Notes: generated from the letters alone by a model not told the origin. 64,000 nt of DNA from Streptococcus downei MFe28 (GCF_900459175.1 NZ_UHFA01000002.1:1116001-1180000); one strand, 5' to 3'; positions 41,293 to 50,750 are shown, counted from the first letter of the stretch. Numbers and translations are program-made.

Positions 41293-41940
41293 ATGAAAGA
41301 AAAAGTAAAATTGGCTGGCTTTGCCTTCTGGCTCTTAAGTCTAGCCATTTTGTTAACTATTTATTTGGCCTGGGTCCTCTATCCTTTAGAAAATCATTGG
41401 CTACACCTAGCTAAACTTAGAGGACTGACTAACCACCAGTTGCTCTATAATTTTCACCAGCTGATGAGCTATTTGACCCTGCCTTGGGTGGCTGAGCTCA
41501 AGATGGCTGACTTTCCCTCATCGGCCGAGGGACTGGCCCATTTTCGCGATGTTAAGCACCTCTTTCATCTAGATCAGTTGGTCTTTCTAATTAGCCTTCT
41601 ACCTTCTTGGTTCTATTTCAAGCGCCAGTTGCGAACCAAATCCCTTTGGCTGGCCAGTCGGTTCTTTGCAGCTTTAGCTATTCTACCAGTTTTGCTGGGA
41701 CTTGTGGCCTTTCTTATCGGATTTGACCAGTTCTTTACCCTTTTTCATCAGCTACTTTTTCCAGGCGCAACCAACTGGCTCTTTAATCCCTACACCGACC
41801 CTATCATCTGGGTCCTGCCCGAGGATTATTTTCTCCATTGCTTTATTCTCTTCTTTGTTCTCTATGAAATCATCATGCTGGGCTGTCTCTGGTTGAGCAG
41901 AAGAAGCTGGAGAGCTTATCGGAAGAAGTCATCAGCATAA
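41293..41940 (+). CDS. TIGR01906-family integral membrane protein
   Basis: 215 residues with about four membrane helices (near 9-30, 95-108, 122-146, 180-200). The extracytoplasmic loop contains NHQLLYNFHQLMSYLTLPW and HFRDVKHLF, the conserved Asn-His/His-Asp features of this streptococcal/lactobacillar family. It starts directly after the stop of the NagD-like gene. No function is established, and I can suggest none from the sequence. Confidence 0.8.
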   Translation: MKEKVKLAGFAFWLLSLAILLTIYLAWVLYPLENHWLHLAKLRGLTNHQLLYNFHQLMSYLTLPWVAELKMADFPSSAEGLAHFRDVKHLFHLDQLVFLISLLPSWFYFKRQLRTKSLWLASRFFAALAILPVLLGLVAFLIGFDQFFTLFHQLLFPGATNWLFNPYTDPIIWVLPEDYFLHCFILFFVLYEIIMLGCLWLSRRSWRAYRKKSSA

Positions 41941-42050
41941 TTTCAGGGCCTGAGTTAGGGTTGCTAGATAGACAGATAAAACTTCGAATATCAGTATCTC
42001 TTTGGAAAGTTTTTTGAAATGAGTTTCATGATATTTTCTGAAAAACTTGT

Positions 42051-42056
42051 TATAAT
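42051..42056 (+). promoter_or_regulatory. Extended -10 box of the ndk promoter
   Basis: TGTTATAAT (box 42051-42056) lies 45 bases before the ndk ATG. A GAGGAG ribosome-binding site follows at about 42089. Confidence 0.75.
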
Positions 42057-42100
42057 AGTTTTCACAACCTAAACTATTACAAGTCTTTGAGGAGTTTATC

Positions 42101-42517
42101 ATGGAAGAAACCTTTTTTATCTTAAAGCCAGATTGTTTGGAGCGGGGCCTGGTTGGTCGAGTTTTAGAGCGAGCAGAAGGGCGTGGTTTGAAAATCACTC
42201 GTATGGAGATGCGCCAGATTGACCGTCCTACCTTGGAAAAGCACTATGCGGACTTGGTAGATAAGCCCTTCTTTCCAACTATTTGTGACTTTATGACCAG
42301 TGGTCCTGTCCTGATTGGGACTTTGGCAGGAGTAGGTGCGGTGCAAGCTTGGCGAGATATGTTGGGGGCAACCGACCCTAGCCAGGCTCAAGCTGGCACC
42401 ATTCGGGGTGACTTTGCCCTTGCTGCCTTACCTGGTCAGGCTATTAAAAATATCGCCCACGGTTCTGATTCTTTAGAGTCAGCCCAGAGGGAAGTTGCCA
42501 TCTGGTTTGATCAGTGA
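42101..42517 (+). CDS. ndk: Nucleoside diphosphate kinase
   Basis: 138 residues. KPDCLERGLVGRVLERAEGRGL, the ATDPSQAQAGTIRGDFA loop and the catalytic-His motif NIAHGSDSLESAQRE are all present, with His in NxxHGSD as phosphorylated residue. It equalises nucleoside triphosphate pools. Length is slightly below that of the E. coli enzyme but complete. Ndk is missing in several streptococci, so its presence may help place the species. Confidence 0.93.
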   Translation: MEETFFILKPDCLERGLVGRVLERAEGRGLKITRMEMRQIDRPTLEKHYADLVDKPFFPTICDFMTSGPVLIGTLAGVGAVQAWRDMLGATDPSQAQAGTIRGDFALAALPGQAIKNIAHGSDSLESAQREVAIWFDQ

Positions 42518-42612
42518 TTTATCTTTGAGGCAGGATAAGTTGGGTTGCTCTCCAGAGGAGTGACTGTGTAAAAATATCTGTCCTACCTTGTTTTTATTAA
42601 AAAAAATCCTAG

Positions 42613-42650
42613 AAATCAGTCCTATGCCTAGGCTGATTTTTTGGTATAAT
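42613..42650 (+). promoter_or_regulatory. ndk terminator hairpin overlapping the lepA promoter
   Basis: AAATCAG (about 42613) pairs with CTGATTT (about 42632), with an inner CCTA/TAGG pairing and a T tract; the tract runs into TTGGTATAAT, an extended -10 (box 42645-42650), 33 bases before the lepA ATG. Confidence 0.65.
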
Positions 42651-42682
42651 AGAGTGACTAAATTCGCCAATAAGGAACAATC

Positions 42683-44509
42683 ATGAACATTCAAGAACTT
42701 AAAGAACGGCAGGAGAAGATTCGTAACTTCTCCATCATTGCCCATATTGACCATGGGAAATCAACCCTGGCCGATCGCATTTTGGAACAGACGGAGACGG
42801 TTTCTGACCGGGAAATGCAGGCTCAGCTATTGGATAGCATGGACTTGGAGCGCGAGCGTGGTATCACCATCAAGCTCAATGCCGTCCAGCTCAATTACAC
42901 CGCTAAGGATGGGGAGACCTATATTTTCCACCTGATTGACACGCCGGGGCATGTCGATTTCACCTACGAAGTCTCACGCTCTTTAGCTGCCTGTGAAGGA
43001 GCCGTCTTGGTGGTGGATGCGGCTCAGGGGATTGAAGCTCAAACCTTGGCCAATGTCTATCTGGCCTTGGATAATGATCTGGAAATCCTGCCCGTCATCA
43101 ATAAAATTGACCTGCCAGCAGCGGATCCAGAGCGGGTTCGCCAGGAAATCGAAGATGTTATCGGTCTAGATGCTAGTGAGGCGGTTTTGGCTTCTGCCAA
43201 GGCTGGTATTGGTATTGAAGAAATCCTTGAGCAGATTGTTGACAAGGTGCCTGCCCCAGCAGGGGATGTGGAAGCGCCCCTACAGGCCCTAATCTTTGAC
43301 TCGGTTTACGATGCCTACCGTGGGGTTATCCTCCAGGTGCGGATTGTCAATGGTATGGTCAAACCAGGGGATAAAATCCAGCTCATGTCTAACGGTAAGA
43401 CCTTTGATGTGACTGAGGTGGGAATTTTCACGCCTAAGGCTGTCGGCCGTGACTATTTGGCGACCGGTGATGTTGGCTATATTGCAGCTTCCATCAAGAC
43501 TGTGGCCGACACTCGGGTCGGGGATACCATTACCCTAGCTGACCGACCAGCAGACCAGGCCTTGCATGGTTACAAGCAGATGAATTCTATGGTCTTTGCT
43601 GGCCTTTATCCGGTTGAGTCCAATAAGTATAATGACCTGCGGGAAGCACTAGAGAAGCTCCAGCTCAATGATGCCAGTCTACAATTTGAACCCGAAACTT
43701 CGCAAGCCCTAGGTTTTGGCTTTCGGGCAGGTTTCTTGGGCCTCCTCCATATGGATGTTATCCAGGAACGCTTGGAGCGGGAGTTCAATATCGACCTCAT
43801 CATGACGGCGCCTTCGGTTGTCTATCATGTCAATACAACCGATGGTGAACTTTTGGAAGTTTCCAACCCTTCTGAATTTCCTGACCTAACCAAGGTCGAT
43901 TCCATTGAAGAGCCCTTTGTTAAGGCTCAGATTATGGTTCCTCAGGAATATGTCGGGGCGGTTATGGAACTCTGCCAGCGCAAGCGGGGCGATTTCGTCA
44001 CTATGGAATACATTGATGACAATCGGGTCAATGTTATCTACCAGATTCCTCTAGCAGAAATCGTCTTTGATTTCTTTGATAAGCTCAAGTCTTCGACACG
44101 TGGTTATGCTAGCTTTGACTATGAAATTTCTGAGTATCGCAGTTCCAAATTGGTTAAGATGGATATCCTCCTCAATGGCGACAAGGTTGATGCCCTCAGC
44201 TTCATTGTCCACAGTGAATTTGCCTATGAGCGAGGCAAGTTAATTGTTGAAAAGCTCAAGAAAATCATCCCCCGTCAACAGTTTGAAGTGCCTATCCAGG
44301 CTGCCATTGGGCAAAAGATTGTCGCTCGTTCCGACATCAAGGCCCTGCGTAAGAATGTCCTGGCCAAGTGTTACGGCGGTGACGTTTCTCGAAAACGTAA
44401 ACTCTTGGAAAAACAAAAGGCTGGTAAAAAACGCATGAAGGCCATTGGATCAGTCGAAGTGCCTCAAGAGGCCTTCCTATCTGTCTTGTCCATGGACGAA
44501 GATGATTAA
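42683..44509 (+). CDS. lepA: Elongation factor 4
   Basis: 608 residues. GTPase motifs: G1 AHIDHGKST (residues 20-28), switch [14 protein letters not shown]4 [10 protein letters not shown]. After domain II come the EF-G-like domains and the LepA-specific C-terminal domain ([50 protein letters not shown]). It acts on the ribosome, promoting back-translocation or assembly under stress. Complete and ordinary. Confidence 0.96.
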   Translation: MNIQELKERQEKIRNFSIIAHIDHGKSTLADRILEQTETVSDREMQAQLLDSMDLERERGITIKLNAVQLNYTAKDGETYIFHLIDTPGHVDFTYEVSRSLAACEGAVLVVDAAQGIEAQTLANVYLALDNDLEILPVINKIDLPAADPERVRQEIEDVIGLDASEAVLASAKAGIGIEEILEQIVDKVPAPAGDVEAPLQALIFDSVYDAYRGVILQVRIVNGMVKPGDKIQLMSNGKTFDVTEVGIFTPKAVGRDYLATGDVGYIAASIKTVADTRVGDTITLADRPADQALHGYKQMNSMVFAGLYPVESNKYNDLREALEKLQLNDASLQFEPETSQALGFGFRAGFLGLLHMDVIQERLEREFNIDLIMTAPSVVYHVNTTDGELLEVSNPSEFPDLTKVDSIEEPFVKAQIMVPQEYVGAVMELCQRKRGDFVTMEYIDDNRVNVIYQIPLAEIVFDFFDKLKSSTRGYASFDYEISEYRSSKLVKMDILLNGDKVDALSFIVHSEFAYERGKLIVEKLKKIIPRQQFEVPIQAAIGQKIVARSDIKALRKNVLAKCYGGDVSRKRKLLEKQKAGKKRMKAIGSVEVPQEAFLSVLSMDEDD

Positions 44510-44609
44510 AATTGAAGAGCGAGGAGGTTCAGTCAAGCAAGCCTTGGCTAGTTAACTATTAATCAAAAGTTGGTGGCAACTGGCCTGTCTTTAATAGGTC
44601 ATGATAATT

Positions 44610-44640
44610 GGGTCGGCAAGCGTAGCCGGCCCTTTCTCAT
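44610..44640 (+). promoter_or_regulatory. GC-rich hairpin just before the ACT-domain gene
   Basis: GGGTCGGC (44610-44617) pairs with GCCGGCCC (44625-44632), followed by TTTCTC and immediately by the AAGGAGG ribosome-binding site of the next gene. It could be a weak terminator for lepA or a leader attenuator for the ACT protein; the T tract is poor. Confidence 0.5.
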
Positions 44641-44652
44641 AAGGAGGACCCA

Positions 44653-45021
44653 ATGCAAATAAAAGCACTGAAAGAAAATTTTGCCGTCTGTCAATTGGCA
44701 GACTTTTCCCAAGTTGATTTCGCTTCTCCCTTTGTTTTTCTCGCTCAGACAGACCAGGAGAAGTCCTTAGTCTGTCCAGAGGCTTTAGTTCCTGATAATG
44801 TCAGCAAGGTTGACCCTAGCTGGCGAGCCTTTCGAATTAAAGGGGTGCTGGATTTTTCCTTGATTGGCATTTTAGCAAAGATTTCCAACATTTTGGCCGA
44901 AAATCAAATTAGCATCTTTGCCTTGTCAACCTACAATACAGACTATCTATTGACTAAGGCAGACCAATTTGAACGGGCTATCCATCTTTTAGCGACCCAG
45001 GGATATGAAATTCTGGTTTAA
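44653..45021 (+). CDS. ACT-domain protein (ACT_7/CASTOR-like)
   Basis: 122 residues with a strong AAGGAGG site. The C-terminal half is the ACT fold: FRIKGVLDFSLIGILAKISNILAENQISIFALSTYNTDYLLTKADQFERAIHLL (glycine-containing loop after strand 1, as in ligand-binding ACT domains). The N-terminal half is a second, degenerate ACT-like unit. Such small proteins are thought to sense amino acids, but no ligand is known for this one. Single gene, between lepA and the GH25 gene. Confidence 0.8.
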   Translation: MQIKALKENFAVCQLADFSQVDFASPFVFLAQTDQEKSLVCPEALVPDNVSKVDPSWRAFRIKGVLDFSLIGILAKISNILAENQISIFALSTYNTDYLLTKADQFERAIHLLATQGYEILV

Positions 45022-45057
45022 GTCATTATTAACCCGAAAACTTTATGATGGATAGGA

Positions 45058-45076
45058 TTGACAAATTAAATGTCAA
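45058..45076. promoter_or_regulatory. Palindrome and candidate -35 upstream of the GH25 gene
   Basis: TTGACA, seven bases, TGTCAA: a perfect 6-bp inverted repeat. The left half is also a consensus -35; a weak TATGTA stands at 45079. It could be an operator. The region from here to the gene (135 bases) has no other clear site. Confidence 0.4.
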
Positions 45077-45210
45077 GATATGTAACTCTTAAGCAAGTCG
45101 TAGAAAAATAGGAAAATCTAAGAATTGCCCAAAATCTAAGCAAGGAGAAGATTTTATCTTTTTTCAAAGACTTGTAGGCGAATTCGATTAAGTAAAAAGG
45201 ATGAGAGAGA

Positions 45211-47850
45211 ATGCGAAAAAAAATGTACAAGGTCAAAAAGCACTGGGTCATTGCTAGTGCGGCCGCTTTAACAGTATTGGGGACCAGCGGTCTAGTAGCT
45301 GCTGATGAGCAGAGCTATCCGCAAACGGGGGCAAGTAGGGAGCTTGCCTCGGTTTCGACGGATCCATCGGTGACGGCGACTGATACGCAAGATTCGCCTA
45401 AGTCTGTAGAAAATACTAGTCAGCCTGCTTCGACAAGCACCCTTGATGACAGCAGCCAAGAAGGGCAAAACCAATTGGTTGATGAAACCAGCCAGTCCAG
45501 TCAGTCAGAACCAGCAGGTTCTGAAACCATCAGCGATTGGGAAACTGATAACCAATCAGCTTCGGAGGTCCAATCCAGTCAAAGAGATTCAGAAGCTCAG
45601 ATACAAGCACCTGCCTCAACTAATCAAGTAGACCCTTCAGATGAGGAAGACCAGCTGCAAGTAGCAGATCAAACCATCAATGAAGGTTCAAGAGTTCTTC
45701 GAGCCAGTGCTGGGGCGACAGTTGCGCGCGCTACTGCAGCTGGTCAATCCAGCTCGGAAGTCACCAGCGCCTCTGTATCTGGCAAGACCTTGATCATCCA
45801 TTACAACCGCTCCATTGCAAGCAATGAAGCCCTTTATTTTGCGGTTTGGACTGAGGAAAATGACCAAGATGATATGGTTTGGTATCAGGCCAATGCTCAA
45901 GGTGCTGCCTACATTGATTTATCTAAGCACCGTTTTTATGGAAAATATATTATTCATACTTATTCCGTCATTAATGGTCAAAATATTGGTCGCAATGCCA
46001 CCAGCATTATGGTTAACCCACCAAAGATTTCCAGCAAAATTGAAGCGACCTCAAATGGCGATTACAAGCTGACTGTTGGCAATGTTTCTAGCGATATAAC
46101 GGAAGTTTTTGTGCCAGTCTGGTCGGATAAAAACGACCAGGATGACATGATTTGGTACCATGCGGACAAGGTGAATGCCAATACCTATTCACTGACCATT
46201 AAGCCAGCTAATCACCACAATGATTTTGACCACTACAGCGTTCATATCTATGGCCAAAGTTCGATTACGAGAGGTCTGATTGGCCTGAGTGCAACACCTG
46301 GCTTTGAGCGCAAGGAAACGGCTTCTAGCAGCAAGGTTGCTCCCCAAAATAAGGTCAGGGCAAGTCTAGGTGCCAATGGCATTCAACTTCATTTAGATAC
46401 AAATGAAGCCGCTGACCTCTCTAATATTTACTTTGCAGTTTGGTCCCAGGTTGGTGATCAAGATGACATCCACTGGTATCCTGCTGATGGGTCACTTTCA
46501 GCCTTGGCGCCTTACAGCAATCACTCAGGCTACGGAACCTATCATATTCATACCTATGCCAATAAAAATAGCAAGTTTGTAGGAATCAATACCACCAGCA
46601 TAGAGGTTCCGTCACCGAGCGCTTCAGCTAAAATTAGCAAGCAAGACGATGCCACTTATAATGTCAAGATTGACAAGGTTTCAAGTTATATCACCTCGGT
46701 CCTAGTTCCTGTCTGGACACAAAAAAATGACCAAGATGATATCGTTTGGTACCCTGCAAGTAAGCAGAGCGATGGCAGTTATAGCGCCACCATCAAGTTG
46801 AAAGATCATAACTTTGAATCTGGAAAATACCTGGTCCATCTCTACGGTTATTCTAGTTTAGAAGGGGGACGTTTGGTTGGCCTAGGAGCGACTGATTTCA
46901 CCGTAACGGCTACCGTCACGCCTGCTGTGGTTTGGCCGAGCGTAGCGGATCATAATCCTGCTGCTGGTAGTCTCCGAGTTGTCCTCAACGAGACCGATAC
47001 TTCCAAAAAGGCCAAGAGTATGGATGTAGCTGTCTGGTCAGAAGAAAATCAGGCTAATATTCATTGGTATAGTGCGGATGTGCAAAATGGTAAGGCTAGC
47101 GTTCAAGTTGATGAGCAGTACCATGGCATGATTTCTGGTAGCTACACTATCCATGTCTATGTCAACTATCAAGATGGTAGCCGGACTGGCTTTAACCTAG
47201 GTCAATACGACTTAAATAAGGAAAGAGCCAATGGCTACTTCATTGATGTCAGCAGCTATAACTACAATATTTCTGTAGATAGTTACCGTGCGCTCAAATC
47301 GCGTGGGATTACAGGGGTTGTCGTAAAATTGACCGAAGGAAATTCCTACATCAATCCTTATGCAGCTAGCCAAATTGCCAATGCTAAGGCTGCTGGACTC
47401 AAGGTCTCTGCCTACCATTTTGCTCGTTATAAAAATGCTGACGAGGCCAGAAGCGAAGCCGCTTACTTTGTCAATGTTGCCAAGTCCTATGGCTTGGACT
47501 CCAGCACAGCCATGGTAGATGACATTGAGCACAGCGATGTCTTGAGCAATGTCAACAGCAATACCTCGGTCTGGACCCAGACCATGAAGAGTCTAGGCTA
47601 CAATAATCTGCTCTACTACACCATGGCCAACTGGTTGGACACCCGAGGCGGAAGTTTCTCAACCAGCCAGGTTGGTATAGAAAATATGTGGATTGCCCAT
47701 TATGTCAAGGGTTATAGTGAAATGTCTGAAGACGAAGCGGCCAACTATAATTATTATAATAATGCTGCCGCTTGGCAGTACACCAGCGTTTCGAAAGCCC
47801 TAGGCGCTAATGTCGACCAAAGTATTGACTACAGCGGTCGCCTGTCTTAA
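45211..47850 (+). CDS. Secreted GH25 muramidase with five Bsp-like repeats
   Basis: 879 residues. A signal peptide (residues 1-31, cut near VAA-DEQ) is followed by a Ser/Gln/Glu-rich linker to about residue 175. Five GBS_Bsp-like repeats follow (about 180-670), each with AVW/PVW, DQDD, a (V/I/H)WY(P/Q/H/S)A segment and IH(T/I/V)Y; the fifth has lost DQDD. The C-terminal GH25 domain (about 673-879) has FIDVSSYNYN, GVVVKLTEGNSY, the catalytic DxE-type acids in MVDDIEHSD and WQYTS. It should cut the MurNAc-GlcNAc bond in the wall, with roles in cell separation or shape as for Bsp proteins. There is no sorting signal; the repeats probably bind the wall. Confidence 0.9.
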   Translation: MRKKMYKVKKHWVIASAAALTVLGTSGLVAADEQSYPQTGASRELASVSTDPSVTATDTQDSPKSVENTSQPASTSTLDDSSQEGQNQLVDETSQSSQSEPAGSETISDWETDNQSASEVQSSQRDSEAQIQAPASTNQVDPSDEEDQLQVADQTINEGSRVLRASAGATVARATAAGQSSSEVTSASVSGKTLIIHYNRSIASNEALYFAVWTEENDQDDMVWYQANAQGAAYIDLSKHRFYGKYIIHTYSVINGQNIGRNATSIMVNPPKISSKIEATSNGDYKLTVGNVSSDITEVFVPVWSDKNDQDDMIWYHADKVNANTYSLTIKPANHHNDFDHYSVHIYGQSSITRGLIGLSATPGFERKETASSSKVAPQNKVRASLGANGIQLHLDTNEAADLSNIYFAVWSQVGDQDDIHWYPADGSLSALAPYSNHSGYGTYHIHTYANKNSKFVGINTTSIEVPSPSASAKISKQDDATYNVKIDKVSSYITSVLVPVWTQKNDQDDIVWYPASKQSDGSYSATIKLKDHNFESGKYLVHLYGYSSLEGGRLVGLGATDFTVTATVTPAVVWPSVADHNPAAGSLRVVLNETDTSKKAKSMDVAVWSEENQANIHWYSADVQNGKASVQVDEQYHGMISGSYTIHVYVNYQDGSRTGFNLGQYDLNKERANGYFIDVSSYNYNISVDSYRALKSRGITGVVVKLTEGNSYINPYAASQIANAKAAGLKVSAYHFARYKNADEARSEAAYFVNVAKSYGLDSSTAMVDDIEHSDVLSNVNSNTSVWTQTMKSLGYNNLLYYTMANWLDTRGGSFSTSQVGIENMWIAHYVKGYSEMSEDEAANYNYYNNAAAWQYTSVSKALGANVDQSIDYSGRLS

Positions 47851-47980
47851 ATAAAAGAAATAGGTTGGAAGACAATTCTGACCTTTTTGTTTAGCTATGG
47901 ATTCCGAAAAAGATGTTTTTTCAGTTTAGATAGGAAATCTCTGCTTTTTATGGTAGAATATGTTGGTATGGAGGGGCTCA

Positions 47981-48484
47981 ATGATAAAAATATTTGGCAA
48001 AGTTAGATACCATTGGCAACCGGAATTGTCTTGGTCCATCATGTACTGGTCCATTACCTTTATTCCGATTTTTATTGCCATGTCTATGTTTCGTGAGCAA
48101 GTTTCGGTTCCTTGGGTGGGCTTAACCTTTATTGCAATCTTTATGACTTTTGTTGGCCTAGGTTTCCATCGTTATTTCATCATTAGCGAGGATAACAAGC
48201 TCTGGATTATTTCCTTCAATATTTTTAGGCCACTCAAGGTCGATATTGCTAGCATCAAGCGAGTTGAAGTCACCAAGTCTACCTTGGCCTTGATTTTCAC
48301 CAACGGGAAATCACGTCTCTTTTATATGCGCAAGTGGCCCAAAAAGTATTTCTTGGATGACTTGGCCCTCAATTCGGCCTTTAAGGGAGACGTTGAACTC
48401 TTAGACCATTCAGAAAGCTTGGATTACTTTAAACTGTATCAAAACGACAAAAAAGAAAAGCCCTCACTTAGGAATCACTTCTGA
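47981..48484 (+). CDS. EbsA-family membrane protein
   Basis: 167 residues from the ATG at 47981 (MIKIFGKVRYHWQPELSWSI) behind GGAGGGG; the in-frame start at 47960 overlaps the promoter. TGGTAGAAT (box 47994 would be internal, so the relevant extended -10 is at 47954-47959) precedes it. Two membrane helices (about 22-40 and 47-65) are followed by a cytoplasmic PH-like strand region (DIASIKRVEVTKSTLALIFTNGKS). This matches proteins annotated as pore-forming EbsA in lactic acid bacteria, whose function is poorly known. Its 3' end overlaps the convergent ferredoxin gene. Confidence 0.75.
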   Translation: MIKIFGKVRYHWQPELSWSIMYWSITFIPIFIAMSMFREQVSVPWVGLTFIAIFMTFVGLGFHRYFIISEDNKLWIISFNIFRPLKVDIASIKRVEVTKSTLALIFTNGKSRLFYMRKWPKKYFLDDLALNSAFKGDVELLDHSESLDYFKLYQNDKKEKPSLRNHF

Positions 48485-48491
48485 GGGCTTT
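48457..48491 (-). terminator. Terminator spanning the convergent ebsA-like and ferredoxin stops
   Basis: AAAGCCCTCA pairs with TGAGGGCTTT. On the minus strand it is followed by a T-rich run (TTTTCTTTTTTG), a good terminator for the ferredoxin gene. The plus-strand side lacks a T run. Both stop codons (48482-48484 plus, 48470-48468 minus) fall within the hairpin. Confidence 0.8.
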
Positions 48492-48665
48492 CGTTGGACA
48501 AGATTTAACAGCTAAGCGATTAGCTGGGCTATCTGGAAGAATTTGTCTAAGCTGGTCACTGTTTGAAAATTTGACAATGCCATCATCGTGATAATCAAAG
48601 GCATCAGAATAAGTCTGGCAGAGACCGCAAGCAATACATTTTTCTGGAATAATAGAGACTTTCAT
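48468..48665 (-). CDS. Ferredoxin, single 4Fe-4S cluster
   Basis: 65 residues. KCIACGLCQTYSDAFDYHD gives three Cys (CxxCxxC) and KSCPTKAL the fourth with the usual Pro. This is the small monocluster ferredoxin of Firmicutes, a soluble low-potential electron carrier. It is transcribed towards the ebsA-like gene and away from the LysM gene, sharing the 46-base intergenic region with the latter. Confidence 0.92.
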   Translation of the reverse strand: MKVSIIPEKCIACGLCQTYSDAFDYHDDGIVKFSNSDQLRQILPDSPANRLAVKSCPTKALRSDS

Positions 48666-48711
48666 AGTATTATTTTAGTACGCTTTTATTAATTTTACAA
48701 GGGAGGACAGT

Positions 48712-49368
48712 ATGTCGAAAAAACCATGGGAAACGCCAATCGAAGAAAGAGATGAGGAAAAGATTGAAGAGGTTGAGAAGTTTGACGATTTAGAGGAGCA
48801 AGAGGAGCTTGCTCCTGATGAAACCGAAAAAGTAGCGGAACAAGAGCTTCTTCAAGACCAATTAGATGAAGATGAAGTTGATGATGACGATGACATTATC
48901 ATTGGTAGACGTCATTCAGCGACCAGTCGCTCCAAGGCTGGTCAAAGTCGTGGCTCTTTTGTCAGCACCCCGGTTCTGACTATTTTACTAAGCGTCTTCT
49001 TTGTGGTTGTGGTTACCATTCTCTTTTTCGTCTTCTACACCTCTAACGGTGGAAGTAATGAAACCAAGGCAACCTCAAGCTTCTACGGAGCCTCTAAGTC
49101 CAGCGCTAAGCAAGAGTCAAGTAGTAGCCAGGAAGCTTCTACAAGCTCTGAATCTGACTCGGAGGCCACTTCTGACTCTTCATCAACTGACGAGTCTTCT
49201 TCATCCTCTGCTGATGGCGATACGATTACCGTTCAACAAGGTGAAGGGGAAGCAGCCATTGCTGCCCGAGCTGGTATTTCTGTTGAAAAACTCAGGGAGC
49301 TTAACCCTGATCACATGACCCAAGGTTACTGGTACGCTAACCCAGGTGACGAGGTTCACATTAACTAA
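48712..49368 (+). CDS. SAG1386/EF1546-family surface-associated LysM protein
   Basis: 218 residues, GGGAGG before the ATG. The N-terminal 80 residues are very acidic and cytoplasmic ([29 protein letters not shown]). One membrane helix (about 87-109) follows, then a Ser-rich linker and a LysM-like unit at the C-terminus ([30 protein letters not shown]). It is a type II membrane protein displaying a wall-binding domain. Its place before cmk is conserved in streptococci; function unknown. The cmk ATG follows its stop by one base. Confidence 0.85.
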   Translation: MSKKPWETPIEERDEEKIEEVEKFDDLEEQEELAPDETEKVAEQELLQDQLDEDEVDDDDDIIIGRRHSATSRSKAGQSRGSFVSTPVLTILLSVFFVVVVTILFFVFYTSNGGSNETKATSSFYGASKSSAKQESSSSQEASTSSESDSEATSDSSSTDESSSSSADGDTITVQQGEGEAAIAARAGISVEKLRELNPDHMTQGYWYANPGDEVHIN

Positions 49369-49369
49369 G

Positions 49370-50050
49370 ATGAAAACAATTAGAATTGCGATTGACGGAC
49401 CAGCTTCTAGCGGTAAGAGTACGGTAGCCAAGATTTTGGCAAAGAAGCTGGGCTACACCTATTTGGATACTGGGGCTATGTACCGCTGTGCCACCTATTT
49501 GGCTCTTCAAAATGGTTTAGATGCCAGTCAGGTCGATACCCTCTTGACCTTGATTGAAGAAAATCCCATCAACTTTGGCAAGGCCGCTGACGGTAGTCAA
49601 ATAGTCAGCCTGGCTGGTCAAGATGTTACCCTTGCCATTCGGCAAAATGATGTCACCAACAATGTTTCGGCTATCTCAGCTATCCCGGAGGTGCGAGAAA
49701 AGCTGGTTGATGAACAGAGACGAATTGCTGCTGATAGTGGTATTATCATGGATGGCCGGGATATTGGAACCGTTGTCCTCCCTGATGCGGAACTTAAGAT
49801 TTTCTTGGTGGCTTCTGTCGAAGAGAGAGCCGAGCGTCGCTTCAAGGAAAACCAAGAAAAAGGAATTACTAGCGACTTTGAGACCCTCAAGCAGGAAATT
49901 GCGGATCGGGATTACAAAGATAGCCATCGTAAGTTTTCTCCCCTTAAGGCAGCGGATGATGCCATCACCCTTGATACAACTGGAGTTTCGATTCAGGGTG
50001 TGGTTGACTTCATTTTAGAAAAAGCGAAGAAAATTATTGACAGAGGCTAG
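49370..50050 (+). CDS. cmk: Cytidylate kinase
   Basis: 226 residues from the ATG at 49370 ([18 protein letters not shown]), which matches the family start; a start 24 bases earlier would overlap the LysM gene. P-loop GPASSGKST (residues 9-17), [32 protein letters not shown] and the lid [10 protein letters not shown]. It phosphorylates CMP and dCMP. Its ribosome-binding site (GAGG) lies inside the preceding gene, so translation is probably coupled. The promoter for infC starts in its last codons. Confidence 0.94.
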   Translation: MKTIRIAIDGPASSGKSTVAKILAKKLGYTYLDTGAMYRCATYLALQNGLDASQVDTLLTLIEENPINFGKAADGSQIVSLAGQDVTLAIRQNDVTNNVSAISAIPEVREKLVDEQRRIAADSGIIMDGRDIGTVVLPDAELKIFLVASVEERAERRFKENQEKGITSDFETLKQEIADRDYKDSHRKFSPLKAADDAITLDTTGVSIQGVVDFILEKAKKIIDRG

Positions 50051-50065
50051 TGGGCGTGTTATACT
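50037..50065 (+). promoter_or_regulatory. Promoter of the infC-rpmI-rplT operon
   Basis: TTGACA (50037-50042), 17-base spacer, TATACT (50060-50065). The -35 lies within the last codons of cmk. Transcription should start about 50072, giving a leader of about 150 bases. Confidence 0.88.
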
Positions 50066-50071
50066 ACTAAC

Positions 50072-50205
50072 AATGAGAAAAGCAGAAGTGAGAGCTTCTC
50101 GCCTTGCGACTAACGTTGTCTGGCTCTACATGTCAAGTTTCATTTTATGAAATATTACTGTAGTGCGGGCTTGCGTTGGCAAGTCCGCTTTCGTTTTTCT
50201 CTAAA
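50072..50205 (+). promoter_or_regulatory. infC operon leader with attenuator (L20-type ribosomal leader)
   Basis: A structured leader: AGAAGTGAGAGCTTCTC hairpin near 50084, then after a spacer the intrinsic terminator GCGGGCTTGC-GTTG-GCAAGTCCGC (50166-50189) with a T-rich run (TTTCGTTTTT). Leaders of this position in Firmicutes are bound by ribosomal protein L20 to repress infC-rpmI-rplT; the match here is by place and a terminator, not by checked structure. Confidence 0.7.
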
Positions 50206-50225
50206 AAAATGAAGAGGTGAAAATC

Positions 50226-50750
50226 ATCGCAAAAAAAGATTTATTCATAAATGATGAAATTCGCGTTCGGGAAGTTCGTCTTGTGGGGCTTGAGGGAGAA
50301 CAACTGGGCATTAAGCCTCTGTCTGAAGCTCAGGCAGTAGCAGATGATGCCAATGTTGACCTAGTCTTGATCCAACCGCAAGCGACCCCACCAGTTGCTA
50401 AGATTATGGACTATGGAAAGTTCAAGTTTGAGTATCAAAAGAAACAAAAGGAACAGCGCAAAAAGCAAAGCACTGTAACGGTTAAGGAGATTCGTCTCAG
50501 TCCTGTTATTGATAAGGGCGACTTTGAGACCAAACTTCGCAATGGCCGTAAGTTCTTGCAAAAGGGCAATAAGGTCAAGGTTTCTATCCGTTTTCGTGGA
50601 CGGATGATTACTCACAAGGATATTGGAGCCCAAGTCTTGGCGGACTTCGCTGAAGCGACTCAGGATATCGCTATCATCGAGCAACGTGCTAAGATGGATG
50701 GCCGTCAAATGTTTATGCAGTTGGCACCAATCCCTGACAAGAAAAAATAG
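50226..50750 (+). CDS. infC: Translation initiation factor IF-3, likely with a rare ATC start
   Basis: About 174 residues: [47 protein letters not shown] (linker), then the IF3-C domain ending [18 protein letters not shown]. It keeps 30S subunits apart from 50S and proofreads start codons. No ATG is available at the N-terminus. The GTG at 50217 is part of the Shine-Dalgarno sequence GAGGTGA (50214-50220) itself, so initiation there is unlikely. The ATC at 50226 stands 8 bases after GAGG (ATC at 50223 is second choice). Non-AUG starts in infC are known and let IF3 repress itself. Confidence 0.9.
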   Translation: MAKKDLFINDEIRVREVRLVGLEGEQLGIKPLSEAQAVADDANVDLVLIQPQATPPVAKIMDYGKFKFEYQKKQKEQRKKQSTVTVKEIRLSPVIDKGDFETKLRNGRKFLQKGNKVKVSIRFRGRMITHKDIGAQVLADFAEATQDIAIIEQRAKMDGRQMFMQLAPIPDKKK

